Source: Halomonas cupida
GTDB taxonomy: Bacteria > Pseudomonadota > Gammaproteobacteria > Pseudomonadales > Halomonadaceae
Length of the DNA stretch: 64,000 nt
NCBI RefSeq assembly: GCF_900142755.1
Contig: NZ_FRCA01000007.1
Span: 186,001 to 250,000, forward strand
Reading direction: 5' to 3'
Part shown: piece by piece, positions 1 to 9,407 of the stretch
Layout of the letters: each line of letters begins with the position of its first letter
How positions within the stretch are numbered: position 1 is the first letter of the stretch
Notes under the pieces: model-generated
Told to the model about the DNA's origin: nothing
The model's database searches: none
The model's input: the letters and a program-made list of their open reading frames with translations, nothing else
Made by a program: the position numbers and the translations under genes

Positions 1-339
1 CAGGTGATGCACATCATCGGTGAGATCCAGGATCGCACCTGTGTGGTCGTCGACGACATGATTGATACCGCAGGCACCCTGTGCAAGGCGGGTGAAGCAC
101 TCAAGGAACACGGTGCCCGTCGCGTGGTGGCCTACGCTACCCATCCGATCCTGTCTGGTCCGGCGGTGGACAATATTTCCGCCTCGGTACTCGACGAGGT
201 CGTGGTGACCGACACCATTCCGCTGTCCGACACAGCGCGCCGCAGCGGTCGTATCCGCCAGCTGAGCGTGGCCGGCCTGATCGCCGAAGCCATTCGTCGT
301 GTCAGCAATGAAGAATCCGTCAGCGCGATGTTCCACTAG
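1..339 (+). CDS. prs: Ribose-phosphate pyrophosphokinase, C-terminal part
   Basis: This is the last 112 codons of PRPP synthetase, the cytoplasmic enzyme that makes 5-phosphoribosyl 1-diphosphate from ribose 5-phosphate and ATP for nucleotide, histidine and NAD synthesis. The frame is open to the window edge, so the start lies upstream. The ribose-5-phosphate/PRPP-binding loop is visible as [13 protein letters not shown], followed by the usual C-terminal region with VVVTDTIP and LIAEAIRR. It is followed by rplY and pth, the order commonly seen in gammaproteobacteria, which supports the identification. A 15-bp tandem repeat begins 11 bases after the stop. Confidence 0.97.
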   Translation, partial: QVMHIIGEIQDRTCVVVDDMIDTAGTLCKAGEALKEHGARRVVAYATHPILSGPAVDNISASVLDEVVVTDTIPLSDTARRSGRIRQLSVAGLIAEAIRRVSNEESVSAMFH

Positions 340-350
340 ATTCTGGAACT

Positions 351-395
351 CTGTTGTTTTCAATACTGTTGTTCTCAACAGCGTTGTTTTCAACA
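351..395. repeat. Three 15-bp imperfect tandem repeats after prs
   Basis: Three consecutive 15-base units (351-365, 366-380, 381-395) read CTGTTGTTTTCAATA, CTGTTGTTCTCAACA and GCGTTGTTTTCAACA. They lie between the prs stop and the rplY leader. No function is evident. This is one of about ten similar arrays in the window. Confidence 0.85.
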
Positions 396-545
396 TCAGA
401 GGCTTTCAGTATCCGGAACAACGCGTCGGAGGAAACGCCTGACGTTTCCGCAACGCGCTCCGATCATCAAGCGGAGCAAATGGAACCATCGTCGTCTGGT
501 CGCGGGCTGCGATGGCTTCCTTACTTTTGATCAAGAGGCAATTCC

Positions 546-1232
546 ATGTCCGAATACACACTTACAGCCAGCGTTCGCAACGACCTGGGGAAAGGTGCGA
601 GCCGCCGCCTGCGTCGTGCGAACCAGCAGGTGCCTGCCATCATCTATGGTGGTGAACAGGCTCCGCAGCCGATCGCCGTCGACAAGACTTCCTTCTACAA
701 GGCGCTGGAAGACGAAGCTTTCTTCTCCTCCGTCATCACTCTGAAGGTTGAAGGCAAGCCGCTTCAGGTTGTCGTGCGTGATCTGCAGCGTCACCCGTAC
801 AAGCCGCTGGTCACCCATGCCGACTTCCTGCGCATCGATGCCACTCACGAGATCACCATGCGTGTTCCGCTGCATGTGGTTGGCCAGGACGAGTCCAAGG
901 CGATCAAGGAGCAGGACGGTGAAGTCCACCAGCTGGCGACTGAAGTCGAAGTCAGCTGCCTGCCGAAGGACCTGCCTGACTACCTCGAGGCCAGCATCGC
1001 TGATCTCGAACTGGGCGGCACCCTGCACCTGTCCGACCTGACTGTTCCGGCTGGCGTCACCATCGTTGAGCTGACTCATGGTGAAGACCATGACCAGGCC
1101 ATCGTCAACGTGACCAAGGCCAAGGTCCAGAAGACCGAGGAAGAAGAAGCGGAAGAAGCCGCTGCTTCTGCCGAGGCTGCTGCCGGCGAAGAAGCCAAGG
1201 GCGACGACGAAGAAGAAGGCAACAAGGAGTAA
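546..1232 (+). CDS. rplY: 50S ribosomal protein L25/general stress protein Ctc
   Basis: This is the 228-residue long form of ribosomal protein L25, which binds 5S rRNA in the large subunit. The N-terminal L25 domain (about residues 1-95, starting [21 protein letters not shown]) carries the conserved GKGASRRLR and VPAIIYGG segments. The Ctc/TL5 beta domain follows to about residue 190. The tail is strongly acidic and alanine-rich ([19 protein letters not shown]), as in many proteobacterial homologues. The start is supported by AAGAGG eight bases upstream. It sits between prs and pth as expected, and a strong hairpin terminator follows the stop. Confidence 0.97.
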   Translation: MSEYTLTASVRNDLGKGASRRLRRANQQVPAIIYGGEQAPQPIAVDKTSFYKALEDEAFFSSVITLKVEGKPLQVVVRDLQRHPYKPLVTHADFLRIDATHEITMRVPLHVVGQDESKAIKEQDGEVHQLATEVEVSCLPKDLPDYLEASIADLELGGTLHLSDLTVPAGVTIVELTHGEDHDQAIVNVTKAKVQKTEEEEAEEAAASAEAAAGEEAKGDDEEEGNKE

Positions 1233-1249
1233 TCCTTGTCGACTTCTCG

Positions 1250-1275
1250 GGGGCCACTACGGTGGCCCCTTTCGT
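1250..1275 (+). terminator. Rho-independent terminator after rplY
   Basis: A perfect 8-bp stem (GGGGCCAC at 1250-1257 with GTGGCCCC at 1262-1269) with a TACG tetraloop is followed by TTTCGTTT. It lies 17 bases after the rplY stop. Confidence 0.85.
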
Positions 1276-1418
1276 TTGGCGACAGCCTCTACCGCTCGAA
1301 CGCAGACTCTCGTTGATACGCCAGTTCTTTGTTCAGTGCGCTCAGTTCAATGACCTGGGATGCTGAGCAAAGCACTCGCTGACTCCAGCAACGGCTGGAT
1401 GTGGCACGGAGACATGAT

Positions 1419-2006
1419 ATGGCACGGATCAAGGCACTGATCGGCCTCGCCAACCCCGGCGCGGAATACGAAGCCACTCGGCACAACGCCGGCGCCTGGC
1501 TGGTCGAGGAAGTCGTGCGCCAGGCCGGTACCAGCCTGCGCCCTGAGCGCAAGTTTCTGGGCCTGTATGCCAAGGCGATCATTGATGGCCAGGATCTCCA
1601 TCTGCTGACACCGACCACCTACATGAACCGCTCCGGCGGTGCAGTGGCGGCACTGGCCAATTTCTTCAAGCTGGCCCCCGACGAAATACTGGTGGCCCAC
1701 GACGAGCTGGATCTGGCGCCGGGCACTGCTCGCTACAAACAGGGTGGCGGCCATGGCGGACACAATGGTCTGCGCGACATCATCAGTGCGCTGGGCAACG
1801 ACAAGTCCTTCCATCGTGCACGTATCGGTATCGGTCACCCCGGCAGCGCCAGTCAGGTCACCAATTACGTACTGGGTCGTCCGGGCAAGAGCGAGCGCGA
1901 GGCTATCGACGCCAGCATCGACGAATGCATGGCCACCCTGCCCCTCGCTCTAGCAGGTGACTGGGCAAAGGCCATGAACCGTCTGCACAGTTTTACTCAC
2001 GGATAG
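1419..2006 (+). CDS. pth: Peptidyl-tRNA hydrolase
   Basis: This cytoplasmic enzyme cleaves the ester bond of peptidyl-tRNAs dropped from stalled ribosomes and recycles the tRNA. The 195-residue length matches the family. The motif [19 protein letters not shown] contains the conserved Asn12 and the catalytic His22, and TYMNRSGG and HDELDL supply further active-site residues. I chose the ATG at 1419 over a GTG at 1401 in the same frame because GGAG lies seven bases upstream and the family normally starts just before the (I/L)GLANPG motif. The stop codon lies inside a short perfect hairpin (1998-2017). Confidence 0.96.
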   Translation: MARIKALIGLANPGAEYEATRHNAGAWLVEEVVRQAGTSLRPERKFLGLYAKAIIDGQDLHLLTPTTYMNRSGGAVAALANFFKLAPDEILVAHDELDLAPGTARYKQGGGHGGHNGLRDIISALGNDKSFHRARIGIGHPGSASQVTNYVLGRPGKSEREAIDASIDECMATLPLALAGDWAKAMNRLHSFTHG

Positions 2007-2017
2007 TGTTATCCGTG
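1998..2017 (+). other. Hairpin across the pth stop codon
   Basis: CACGGATA (1998-2005) and TATCCGTG (2010-2017) form a perfect 8-bp stem with a GTGT loop. The pth stop codon (2004-2006) is inside it. There is no T-run, so it is more likely a processing or 3'-stabilising hairpin than an intrinsic terminator. Confidence 0.4.
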
Positions 2018-2195
2018 GTCCTGGCCGTCAGGTCTGACTCGAGACCGATCCAGAAGACAGCTACGCGACAACGTTTTTCTGCGCAGCGACATCACAACCG
2101 ATACACTATTTGCACCAGCAGCACCCGCACACAACCGACTCGCACTCAATAGCGGCGCGTCGCTCAAGAATCACTTTTATCGTCAGGATACATCC

Positions 2196-3287
2196 ATGGG
2201 ATTCAACTGCGGCATCGTCGGTCTGCCCAATGTCGGCAAGTCGACACTGTTCAACGCCTTGACCAAATCCGGCATCGATGCGGAAAACTTCCCCTTCTGC
2301 ACCATCGAGCCCAACGTCGGTATCGTGCCGATGCCCGATCCGCGCCTCGACAAGCTGGCCGAAATCGTCAAGCCCGAGCGCGTGGTTCCGACCACCATGG
2401 AGTTCGTCGATATCGCTGGCCTGGTCGCGGGCGCCTCGAAGGGTGAAGGCCTCGGCAACCAGTTCCTCGCCAATATCCGCGAAACCCAGGCCATCGCCCA
2501 TGTCGTGCGCTGCTTCGACAACGACAATGTAATTCACGTGGCCAACCAGGTGGATCCCAGCGCCGACATCGAGACCATCAACATCGAGCTGGCACTGGCC
2601 GACCTGGACACCGTGGAGCGCGCCATTCAGCGCCTGGTTCGCGTGGTCAAGGGCGGCGACAAGGATGCCATCGCCACCAAGGCGGTGCTCGACCGCATCC
2701 AGCCACACCTTGCCGAAGGCCAGCCCCTGCGCAGCTTTGATCTCAGCGAGGATGAGCTCAAGCAGGTCAAGAGCTTCGGCTTCCTGACCCTCAAGCCGAC
2801 CATGTATATCGCCAACGTCAATGAGGACGGGTTCGAGAACAACCCCTACCTCGACGTGGTGCGCGAGATTGCTGAGGCAGAAGGCGCCGTCGTGGTGCCG
2901 GTGTGCAACCAGCTGGAAGCCGAGATTGCCGAGCTCGACGACGACGAACGCTCGATGTTCCTCAGCGAGATGGGCATGGAAGAACCCGGCCTGGATCGCG
3001 TGATTCGTGCCGGTTACGCCCTGCTCGGCCTGCAGACCTACTTCACCGCTGGGGTCAAGGAAGTCCGCGCCTGGACAGTCAAGACTGGAGCCACGGCGCC
3101 GGAAGGTGCTGGCGTGATTCATACCGACTTCCAGAAGGGCTTCATCCGCGCCGAAGTCATCGCCTACGACGACTTCGTCAGCCTCGGTGGCGAACAGGGC
3201 GCCAAGGATGCCGGCAAATGGCGTCTCGAAGGCAAGGACTACATCCTCAAGGATGGCGACGTGGTGCACTTCCGTTTCAATGTCTAA
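2196..3287 (+). CDS. ychF: Redox-responsive ribosome-binding ATPase YchF
   Basis: This is the universally conserved Obg-family P-loop protein YchF/EngD, which hydrolyses ATP rather than GTP and binds ribosomes. At 363 residues it has the family's exact length. The P-loop GLPNVGKS is at residues 9-16, and the G3 motif appears as [20 protein letters not shown]. The usual NKxD is replaced by NVNE (in [10 protein letters not shown]), the signature of ATP specificity. The C-terminal TGS domain follows ([15 protein letters not shown], ending VVHFRFNV). CAGGA eight bases upstream supports the start. The last codons are the first unit of a 16-bp tandem repeat. Confidence 0.97.
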   Translation: MGFNCGIVGLPNVGKSTLFNALTKSGIDAENFPFCTIEPNVGIVPMPDPRLDKLAEIVKPERVVPTTMEFVDIAGLVAGASKGEGLGNQFLANIRETQAIAHVVRCFDNDNVIHVANQVDPSADIETINIELALADLDTVERAIQRLVRVVKGGDKDAIATKAVLDRIQPHLAEGQPLRSFDLSEDELKQVKSFGFLTLKPTMYIANVNEDGFENNPYLDVVREIAEAEGAVVVPVCNQLEAEIAELDDDERSMFLSEMGMEEPGLDRVIRAGYALLGLQTYFTAGVKEVRAWTVKTGATAPEGAGVIHTDFQKGFIRAEVIAYDDFVSLGGEQGAKDAGKWRLEGKDYILKDGDVVHFRFNV

Positions 3288-3336
3288 GCGTTTCAATGCT
3301 CAAGCGCTTCAATGTTTGAGCGCTTGAACACCTGAG
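3273..3336. repeat. Four 16-bp tandem repeats overlapping the ychF stop
   Basis: Units at 3273-3288, 3289-3304, 3305-3320 and 3321-3336 begin CGTTTCAATGTCTAAG, CGTTTCAATGCTCAAG, CGCTTCAATGTTTGAG and CGCTTGAACACCTGAG. The first unit encodes the ychF C-terminus (RFNV) and its stop, so the array looks like serial duplication of the gene end. Confidence 0.88.
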
Positions 3337-3373
3337 TCCCCGCGAGATACCTCTCGCTACTGCCCTTCCATTG

Positions 3374-3408
3374 AAAGAGCCTCCAACACTGTTGGGGGCT
3401 CTTTTCAT
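3374..3408 (+). terminator. Rho-independent terminator after ychF
   Basis: A 14-bp stem (3374-3387 with 3391-3404, one G-T wobble) and a three-base loop are followed by TTTT. It ends ychF transcription and rules out the earliest in-frame start of the following methyltransferase. Confidence 0.9.
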
Positions 3409-3457
3409 CATTTCTCTCTGCTGCCAAACTCCGGTCATGCCCACCGGAGCCAACACC

Positions 3458-4186
3458 ATGTCCCGAAATATCTACGACGATCCTGAGTTCTTTGCGGGTT
3501 ACGCCCAGCTACCTCGCTCACAGCAAGGGCTCGCGGCGGCTCCCGAGTGGCCCTCGCTCCAGGCCATGCTGCCGGACTTGAATGGCCTGAATGTGCTGGA
3601 CCTGGGTTGTGGCTACGGCTGGTTCTGCCGCAGCGCCCGACAACAGGGCGCCAGCCAGGTGCTGGGCATTGATCTGTCACGCAGAATGCTCGATAGGGCC
3701 GAAGCCATGACGGATGATCCGGGCATCATTTACCGGCTCGACGACCTGGCGGACCTCTCACTGCCCGAGCGCACCTTCGACGTAGCCTACAGCTCATTGG
3801 CGCTCCACTACCTGCCAGACCTGGCACCGCTGCTGAACACGGTTCAGCAGGCTCTGAAGCCCGGTGGCTGGCTAGTGTTCTCTACCGAGCACCCGATCTA
3901 TACCTGCCCCACCGATCATCGCTGGCTCACTGATGACCAGGGGACACGTTACTGGGCCCTGCACCGCTACCAGGACGAGGGACAGCGCACCAGCGACTGG
4001 CTCGCTCCCGGCGTCGTCAAGTATCACCGCACCCTGGCGACGATCCTGAATGCGGTCATGGCGGCGGGCTTCACCCTGCGTCATGTCGACGAGTGGGGGC
4101 CCAGTGCCGAACAGATGGCCAGCGACAGCAGTCTGATCGAGGAAGCCGAGCGCCCGATGTTCGTCCTGGTCAGTGCGCAGATATAG
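3458..4186 (+). CDS. Class I SAM-dependent methyltransferase
   Basis: This 242-residue protein is a Rossmann-fold methyltransferase that would transfer a methyl group from S-adenosylmethionine to an unidentified small molecule. The SAM-binding motif I is VLDLGCGYGW (about residues 46-55), followed by GIDLSRRML and YSSLALHYLPDL, typical of the Methyltransf_11/UbiE-like group. The start at 3458 has GGAGC seven bases upstream. An earlier in-frame ATG at 3437 is less likely. It is followed 62 bases later by the DUF4336 gene and the two may be co-transcribed. The substrate cannot be read from sequence. Confidence 0.85.
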   Translation: MSRNIYDDPEFFAGYAQLPRSQQGLAAAPEWPSLQAMLPDLNGLNVLDLGCGYGWFCRSARQQGASQVLGIDLSRRMLDRAEAMTDDPGIIYRLDDLADLSLPERTFDVAYSSLALHYLPDLAPLLNTVQQALKPGGWLVFSTEHPIYTCPTDHRWLTDDQGTRYWALHRYQDEGQRTSDWLAPGVVKYHRTLATILNAVMAAGFTLRHVDEWGPSAEQMASDSSLIEEAERPMFVLVSAQI

Positions 4187-4248
4187 GTGTGTGTCAGAGG
4201 AAAGCCGGACGGAGATAGACCAGGCAAACGACCAGACAGGGACATCGA

Positions 4249-4989
4249 ATGAACACCTCCGATCCCCATTCAGCGGCGAGCGAACGACTGATACCCTTCG
4301 GTTCCGGTCTATGGGTGGTGGAAGGGGAAACGGTATCCTTCTATACGCTACCCTACCCGACCCGCATGGTGATCGTGCGCCTCGAGGACGGCAGCCTCTG
4401 GATACATAGCCCGATAGCGCTGGATGACTCGCTTCAGGAGCAGGTCGATCGACTGGGTCAGGTCGCTTGGTTGATCGCCCCCAACCACCTCCACCACCTG
4501 TTCATCGAGCAATGGCAGCAGGCCTACCCCAACGCTGCCAGCTACGGCACTCCCGAGGTCATCGCCAAGCGCCATGACCTGCATTTCAACGCGCCGTTGA
4601 CCGACACCGCTCACCCGACATGGTCACCGCAACTGGATCAATTGTTGTTCACCGGCTCGCCGGCCATGACCGAGACCATCTTCTTTCATCGCCAGACCCG
4701 TACCCTTATCGTCAGCGACCTGATCGAAAACCTGACTCCCGAGAGTCTGCCGCCACTGAAACGATGGCTGGCAAGAGCCGGTGGCGTTGTCGCTCCCAAT
4801 GGCCGGATGCCTCTGGACTGGCGACTGTCCTTCATCGGCCACAGAAATGAAGCACGTCAGCATCTACGACGTATTCTGGCATGGCAGCCTGAGCAATTGA
4901 TCATGGCACATGGTGAGATCATCCACAGCGAGGCCCGGGCCTTTCTCGAGCACTCCTTCCGCTGGCTGGCACCCGAAAAGTCCAGCTGA
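4249..4989 (+). CDS. DUF4336 domain protein (metallo-beta-lactamase-like fold)
   Basis: This 246-residue cytoplasmic protein has the features of DUF4336: an opening segment with LWVVEG, then TRMVIVRLEDGSLWIHSP, then WLIAPNHLHHLF, and a late AHGEIIH. The family is distantly related to the metallo-beta-lactamase fold but lacks the full HxHxDH zinc motif; here the corresponding loop reads NHLHH. No function has been established for the family. A 62-base gap separates it from the methyltransferase upstream, consistent with a two-gene unit. Confidence 0.75.
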   Translation: MNTSDPHSAASERLIPFGSGLWVVEGETVSFYTLPYPTRMVIVRLEDGSLWIHSPIALDDSLQEQVDRLGQVAWLIAPNHLHHLFIEQWQQAYPNAASYGTPEVIAKRHDLHFNAPLTDTAHPTWSPQLDQLLFTGSPAMTETIFFHRQTRTLIVSDLIENLTPESLPPLKRWLARAGGVVAPNGRMPLDWRLSFIGHRNEARQHLRRILAWQPEQLIMAHGEIIHSEARAFLEHSFRWLAPEKSS

Positions 4990-5306
4990 TCCGCAATAGC
5001 TCTCCCCTCTCTCGCATCGATACCAACGAACTCATGATTGATACCAACGAGCTCGTGAACGTGGAGATCTTTACACTTTAGTCGACGTAGTAGCGGACTA
5101 TTACCCGCTCTTCTCCAGAGTCTCTAGAGTGAAATCACAACAACAACACCTTGATTGACTCCCGACCATTTCGACAGGTCACCCTATGACCCGTCAGGGC
5201 TGGTATTGCCCAAAAAATGGCACTCCCTGAACAGTTTTCCTCGGTAATGCATGGCTCGAGTGCAGGGATAGCCACCATTCAGCCACAGCAGAAGTGGAGA
5301 ATTCAC
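4990..5306. other. Intergenic region upstream of the SDR gene
   Basis: No gene is seen here. It holds an imperfect direct repeat of two 21-base units (5019-5039 and 5040-5060), each starting GATACCAACGA and continuing with CTCATGA or CTCGTGA. An AT-richer stretch at 5069-5104 could hold a promoter, but I cannot assign -35 and -10 boxes with normal spacing. Confidence 0.5.
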
Positions 5307-6098
5307 ATGACATCTTCTCAGCAGTCTCGCAACGTTATTGTCACAGGTGCAGCGCGTGGAATCGGAAAGGCCATTGCACTACGTCTTGCCGAGGATGGCC
5401 ACAATGTCGTGGTCAATGATATCAGCGCCAACAGCCACGCCCTGGATGGCGTTGCCGCGGCCATTCGTGACATGGGTCGACAGAGTGCTGCGGTTGTCGC
5501 CGATGTCACCAGCGAAGAACAGGTCAAACAGCTGATCGAACAGACGGTGAAAGAACTGGGCTCTCTGGACGTCATGGTGGCCAATGCCGGCATAGCTCAT
5601 GTGGAGTCACTTCTGAACGTCAGCCTGGAGGACTGGGATCGGGTCATGGATGTCAATCTGCGCGGTGTATTTCTCTGCTATCGGGAGGCCGCCCGCCAGA
5701 TGATCGAACAGGGCAATGGTGGCAAGATCATTGGCGCAGCCTCCATCGTCGCCTATCGCCCCTTTGCCATGCTCAGCCCCTACTCGGCATCCAAGTGGGC
5801 CGTACGCGGCCTGACCCAGGGAGCCGCCATGGAATGGGCGAAACACGGCATCACCGTCAATGCCTACTGCCCTGGTATTGTAGGCACCGACATGTGGGAG
5901 TTGATTGACGAAAAACTGGCAGCCGAAGAAGGTTGGCAAAAAGGTGAAGCTCTGAAGACCTACTCCGGCTCCATTGCCCTGGGTCGCGTCTCCGTTCCCG
6001 AAGACGTTGGCAATTATGTCTCTTACCTCGCTTCATCCGACTCGGATTACATGACCGGCCAGTCGGTGATGATCGATGGGGGAATTCAGTTTTCCTGA
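5307..6098 (+). CDS. Short-chain dehydrogenase, acetoin/diacetyl reductase-like
   Basis: This 263-residue classical SDR has the NAD-binding motif TGAARGIG (residues 13-20), NAGIAH after strand 4, and the catalytic Ser146, Tyr159 and Lys163 (YSASK). The C-terminal part, with ITVNAYCPGIVGTDMW and SDSDYMTGQSVMIDGG, is characteristic of the 2,3-butanediol dehydrogenase/acetoin reductase group, so an acetoin or diacetyl substrate is a reasonable inference but unproven. The start at 5307 has GGAGA six bases upstream, preferable to the in-frame start 90 bases earlier. It stands alone, convergent with dnaE2. Confidence 0.85.
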   Translation: MTSSQQSRNVIVTGAARGIGKAIALRLAEDGHNVVVNDISANSHALDGVAAAIRDMGRQSAAVVADVTSEEQVKQLIEQTVKELGSLDVMVANAGIAHVESLLNVSLEDWDRVMDVNLRGVFLCYREAARQMIEQGNGGKIIGAASIVAYRPFAMLSPYSASKWAVRGLTQGAAMEWAKHGITVNAYCPGIVGTDMWELIDEKLAAEEGWQKGEALKTYSGSIALGRVSVPEDVGNYVSYLASSDSDYMTGQSVMIDGGIQFS

Positions 6099-6124
6099 AC
6101 GTGCCATTTCATGAAGGCGATGAT

Positions 6125-6169
6125 TTGAAAACTGGTGCTTTAAAAACTAGTGTCTTGAAAACCACGCCA
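6125..6169. repeat. Three 15-bp imperfect tandem repeats after the SDR gene
   Basis: Units at 6125-6139, 6140-6154 and 6155-6169 begin TTGAAAACTGGTGCT, TTAAAAACTAGTGTC and TTGAAAACCACGCCA. They start 26 bases after the SDR stop. Confidence 0.8.
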
Positions 6170-6209
6170 GAAAGGCGGCTTCATGAATCCTGTCTCATAA
6201 GCGCACCAT

Positions 6210-6240
6210 GCCGCCATGATGTCATCAGCATCATGGCAGC
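6210..6240. terminator. Hairpin between convergent SDR and dnaE2 genes
   Basis: GCCGCCATGATG (6210-6221) pairs with CATCATGGCAGC (6229-6240) with one mismatch around a seven-base loop. There is no strong T-run on either side, so termination is plausible but not certain. Confidence 0.45.
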
Positions 6241-6278
6241 ATGGAGATTGAAGAGACATTGTCTTCGGTAGTTTGTCG

Positions 6279-9200
6279 TCAATGAAAATCCCGTGATTTG
6301 AGGCGCAGCTGTTGCCACAGCTCGCTGATATCCGTCAGGCGCCCAGCGATCACATGCACCACCTGCCCTTCCTTCTCCAGCGTGCCAGTAACCTGAAGAA
6401 TGCCGGCGTTGAGCAGTGCCTGGCGCTGCGCCTGGGCGGTATCACGCCACACCACGACATTGACCGGACCGGTCTCGTCCTCGAGGGTGACAAAGGTGAC
6501 ACCGGATGATGTGCCAGGCCGCTGACGGGTGGTGACCAGGCCGGCGACCCGCACCAGCTTTCCATGCTCATGATTCGTCAGCGTTGCGGCGGGTAGACAC
6601 CCCTTGAGTGGGCCGCTGGCCGCATAGCGCTCACGCAACATCGCCATGGGATGGCGGCCAAGGGAGACCCCGACATGCCGGAAGTCTTCGACGACATCCT
6701 GCTGCTCGTCCGGCGCCGGAAGCTCGACCACTTGCGCCTCTGCGGCTCGTGCCTCACCCAGCGCCAGCCGCGGATCCGAATCAAGCAGCTCCCAGCGCGC
6801 CTGGTAACGATGGCCTCCTAACCCATTGAGCGCCCCGCTGGCAGCCAGGGCTTCCCATTCCCGTGAATTCAGCTCGACACAGCGACGCGCCTCATCGATG
6901 GAGCCGAAGCCAGTCTCCGGGCGGGCCGCCATCAGCCGTTCTGCCGCGTCACGAGGCAATCCCTTGATCAGCCGGAAACCGAGACGCATGATCCGGTCGC
7001 CCTCGAGACTCGAATCCCAGTCACTGGCATTGATATCCACCGGTCGCACCTCGACCCCATGGCGCTGTGCATCCTGTACCAGTTGCGAGGGTGAGTAGAA
7101 CCCCATCGGCTGGCTATTGAGCAGGCCACAGCAGAAGGCCGCGGGATGATGGCACTTGAGCCAGGCCGAGACGTAGACAAGCAACGCGAAGCTCGCCGCA
7201 TGGGATTCGGGAAAGCCATACTGGCCAAAGCCCTCGATCTGCTGACAGATACGCTCGGCGAACTCGCCGTCATAGCCCCGCGCCCGCATGCCCGCCCTCA
7301 GCTTATCCTGATATTCGGCAATGGTGCCGCTACGCCGCCAGGCCGCCATGGCCCGTCGCAACTGATCGGCCTCTCCCGGAGAGAAGCCGCCGGCCACCAT
7401 CGCCAGTTGGATGACCTGCTCCTGAAAGATCGGAATCCCCAGAGTTCGTTCCAGTACCTTGCGCATCGCCTCGTCGGGATAGCTCACCTCCTCCAGGCCA
7501 TCGCGACGACGCAGATAGGGATGCACCATATCGCCCTGGATCGGTCCTGGCCGAACAATCGCCACCTCGACTACCAGATCGTAATAGCAGCGCGGCCGCA
7601 AGCGCGGCAGCATATTCATCTGTGCCCGTGACTCGACCTGGAAGACGCCAACGCTGTCACCATTGGACAGCATGTCGTAGACCTCCGAATCATCTACCGG
7701 GATATCCTGCATCGGAAACGGCTTTCCTCGCCGTTCGCCCAGCATATCCAGAGTGCGACGGATGGCGCTGAGCATGCCCAGCGCCAGCACATCCACCTTG
7801 AGCAGACCGAGCGCCTCGAGGTCGTCCTTGTTCCACTGAATCAGACTGCGCTCCGACATCGCCGCATTCTCGACCGGCACCAGTTCAGACAAGGGCCCCG
7901 ACGAGATCACGAACCCACCGACATGTTGAGAAAGGTGACGCGGGAAGCCCAGTATCTCCTCGATCAATTCGACCAGCAGGACAAAGCGCGGTGAGGGATT
8001 TTCGCCTCCCAGAGCACGCAACTCCTCCAGCCAGCTGCGTTGACCGGCACGACGATCCAGTTGGCTGGACAGCCAGTTCAGGTACAGCGGATCAAGGCCC
8101 AGCGCCTTACCGACATCGCGCAGCGCACTGCGTGTACGATAGCTGATCACAGTGGCGGCCAATCCGGCCCGCTCGCGCCCATAACGCTGGTAGATGTACT
8201 GGATAACCTCTTCACGCCGCTCGTGCTCGAAGTCCACATCGATATCCGGCGGTTCGCCACGTTCCTCGGAAATGAAACGTTCGAACAACAGCGTGGCCTG
8301 GCGCGGGTCAACCTCGGTGATCCCCAGGCAGTAACAGACTACCGAATTGGCTGCCGAGCCGCGGCCCTGGCAGAGAATGCCGCGACTGCGTGCAAAGCGA
8401 ACGATATCCTCGATGGTCAGAAAGAAATGCTCATAGCCCATGCGCCCGATCAACCGCAGTTCATGGTCGATCTGGCGTCGCAGGTCGTCGGAGGCTCCTT
8501 CAGGAAAACGCACTTGCTCGCCCTCCCTGACCCGTTGCGCCAGCCACTCGGCGGCACTCATCCGCGGCGGCACCAACTCGGCGGGGTATTCATAACGCAG
8601 TTCACCGAGGTCAAAGCCGCAGCGTTCGGCAATGGCCACTGTCTCGGCGATCATCTCGACGCCATACAGCTGCTCCAGCTTGCGCAGGGAGCGGAGATGC
8701 CGCTCGGCATTCCCTTCGAGCAGGAAGCCGGCCCTGTGTACCGAGACCCCATGGCGGATGGCTGTGACCACATCCTGCAATCGCTGACGATCAGGGTGGT
8801 GCATCAAGACCGCATTGCCGCATACCATCGGCATGCGCAGACGGTCCGCCAGGGCCAACTGCCAGCGGCGGCGCTCCTCGTCAGCAGGCCCCAGCAGCCG
8901 TTCGTACAGCCACCAGCAACGCCCCGCATAGCGCTCCAATAGCCATCCAGCCCGCCGCTCGGCCTCATTCGGGTCATCACCGGGCCGGTACAACAGCAGG
9001 CAGTCATCCAGTTGGTCCAGATCCTGCCAGTCGAGCCAATACTGGCCCTTGGGGGCTCTTCGACGACCGAGCGTGATCAACGCACATAACCGTGCATACC
9101 CCTGACGTGTCTGCGCCAGTATCACCAGGCGCTCATCCGCAAAGCGAAACTCCGCTCCGACAAGCAACTTGAGCCCAACAACACACGCCTCCTGCCAGGC

Positions 9201-9407
9201 ACGCACCACTCCAGCCACCGAACATTCGTCGGTGATCGCCAGTGCCCGATAGCCCAGCTCACTGGCTCGTCGCACCAGTTCCTCCGGATGCGAGGCACCG
9301 CGCAGAAAACTGAAATTGCTCAGGCAGTGGAGCTCAGCGAATGCCAGCGGCGAGTGCCTCGCTCCGGGCGAATCGTCGGCAAGCTGCCTGTCAGCCAAAC
9401 CAGCCAT
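6279..9407 (-). CDS. dnaE2: Error-prone DNA polymerase DnaE2 (ImuC)
   Basis: This 1042-residue C-family polymerase catalyses damage-induced mutagenic translesion synthesis together with ImuA and ImuB. The N-terminal PHP domain begins FAELHCLSNFSFLRGASHPEEL. The polymerase core contains GRGSAANSVVCYCLG and PDIDVDFE with the catalytic aspartates near residue 385, then HVGGFVISSGPLSELVPVENA, finger and HhH regions, and a C-terminal OB fold (KLVRVAGLVTTRQRPGT). I set the start at 9407, where a G-rich ribosome-binding site precedes the ATG and the gene overlaps the imuB end by 17 bases. An upstream in-frame extension to 9560 is open but lies inside imuB. A LexA box heads the operon. Confidence 0.96.
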   Translation of the reverse strand: MAGLADRQLADDSPGARHSPLAFAELHCLSNFSFLRGASHPEELVRRASELGYRALAITDECSVAGVVRAWQEACVVGLKLLVGAEFRFADERLVILAQTRQGYARLCALITLGRRRAPKGQYWLDWQDLDQLDDCLLLYRPGDDPNEAERRAGWLLERYAGRCWWLYERLLGPADEERRRWQLALADRLRMPMVCGNAVLMHHPDRQRLQDVVTAIRHGVSVHRAGFLLEGNAERHLRSLRKLEQLYGVEMIAETVAIAERCGFDLGELRYEYPAELVPPRMSAAEWLAQRVREGEQVRFPEGASDDLRRQIDHELRLIGRMGYEHFFLTIEDIVRFARSRGILCQGRGSAANSVVCYCLGITEVDPRQATLLFERFISEERGEPPDIDVDFEHERREEVIQYIYQRYGRERAGLAATVISYRTRSALRDVGKALGLDPLYLNWLSSQLDRRAGQRSWLEELRALGGENPSPRFVLLVELIEEILGFPRHLSQHVGGFVISSGPLSELVPVENAAMSERSLIQWNKDDLEALGLLKVDVLALGMLSAIRRTLDMLGERRGKPFPMQDIPVDDSEVYDMLSNGDSVGVFQVESRAQMNMLPRLRPRCYYDLVVEVAIVRPGPIQGDMVHPYLRRRDGLEEVSYPDEAMRKVLERTLGIPIFQEQVIQLAMVAGGFSPGEADQLRRAMAAWRRSGTIAEYQDKLRAGMRARGYDGEFAERICQQIEGFGQYGFPESHAASFALLVYVSAWLKCHHPAAFCCGLLNSQPMGFYSPSQLVQDAQRHGVEVRPVDINASDWDSSLEGDRIMRLGFRLIKGLPRDAAERLMAARPETGFGSIDEARRCVELNSREWEALAASGALNGLGGHRYQARWELLDSDPRLALGEARAAEAQVVELPAPDEQQDVVEDFRHVGVSLGRHPMAMLRERYAASGPLKGCLPAATLTNHEHGKLVRVAGLVTTRQRPGTSSGVTFVTLEDETGPVNVVVWRDTAQAQRQALLNAGILQVTGTLEKEGQVVHVIAGRLTDISELWQQLRLKSRDFH

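Noticed and set aside
2106..3296. A 396-codon open frame on the minus strand opposite ychF
   Set aside because: It is a codon-bias shadow of the clearly conserved ychF gene with no ribosome-binding site or domain.
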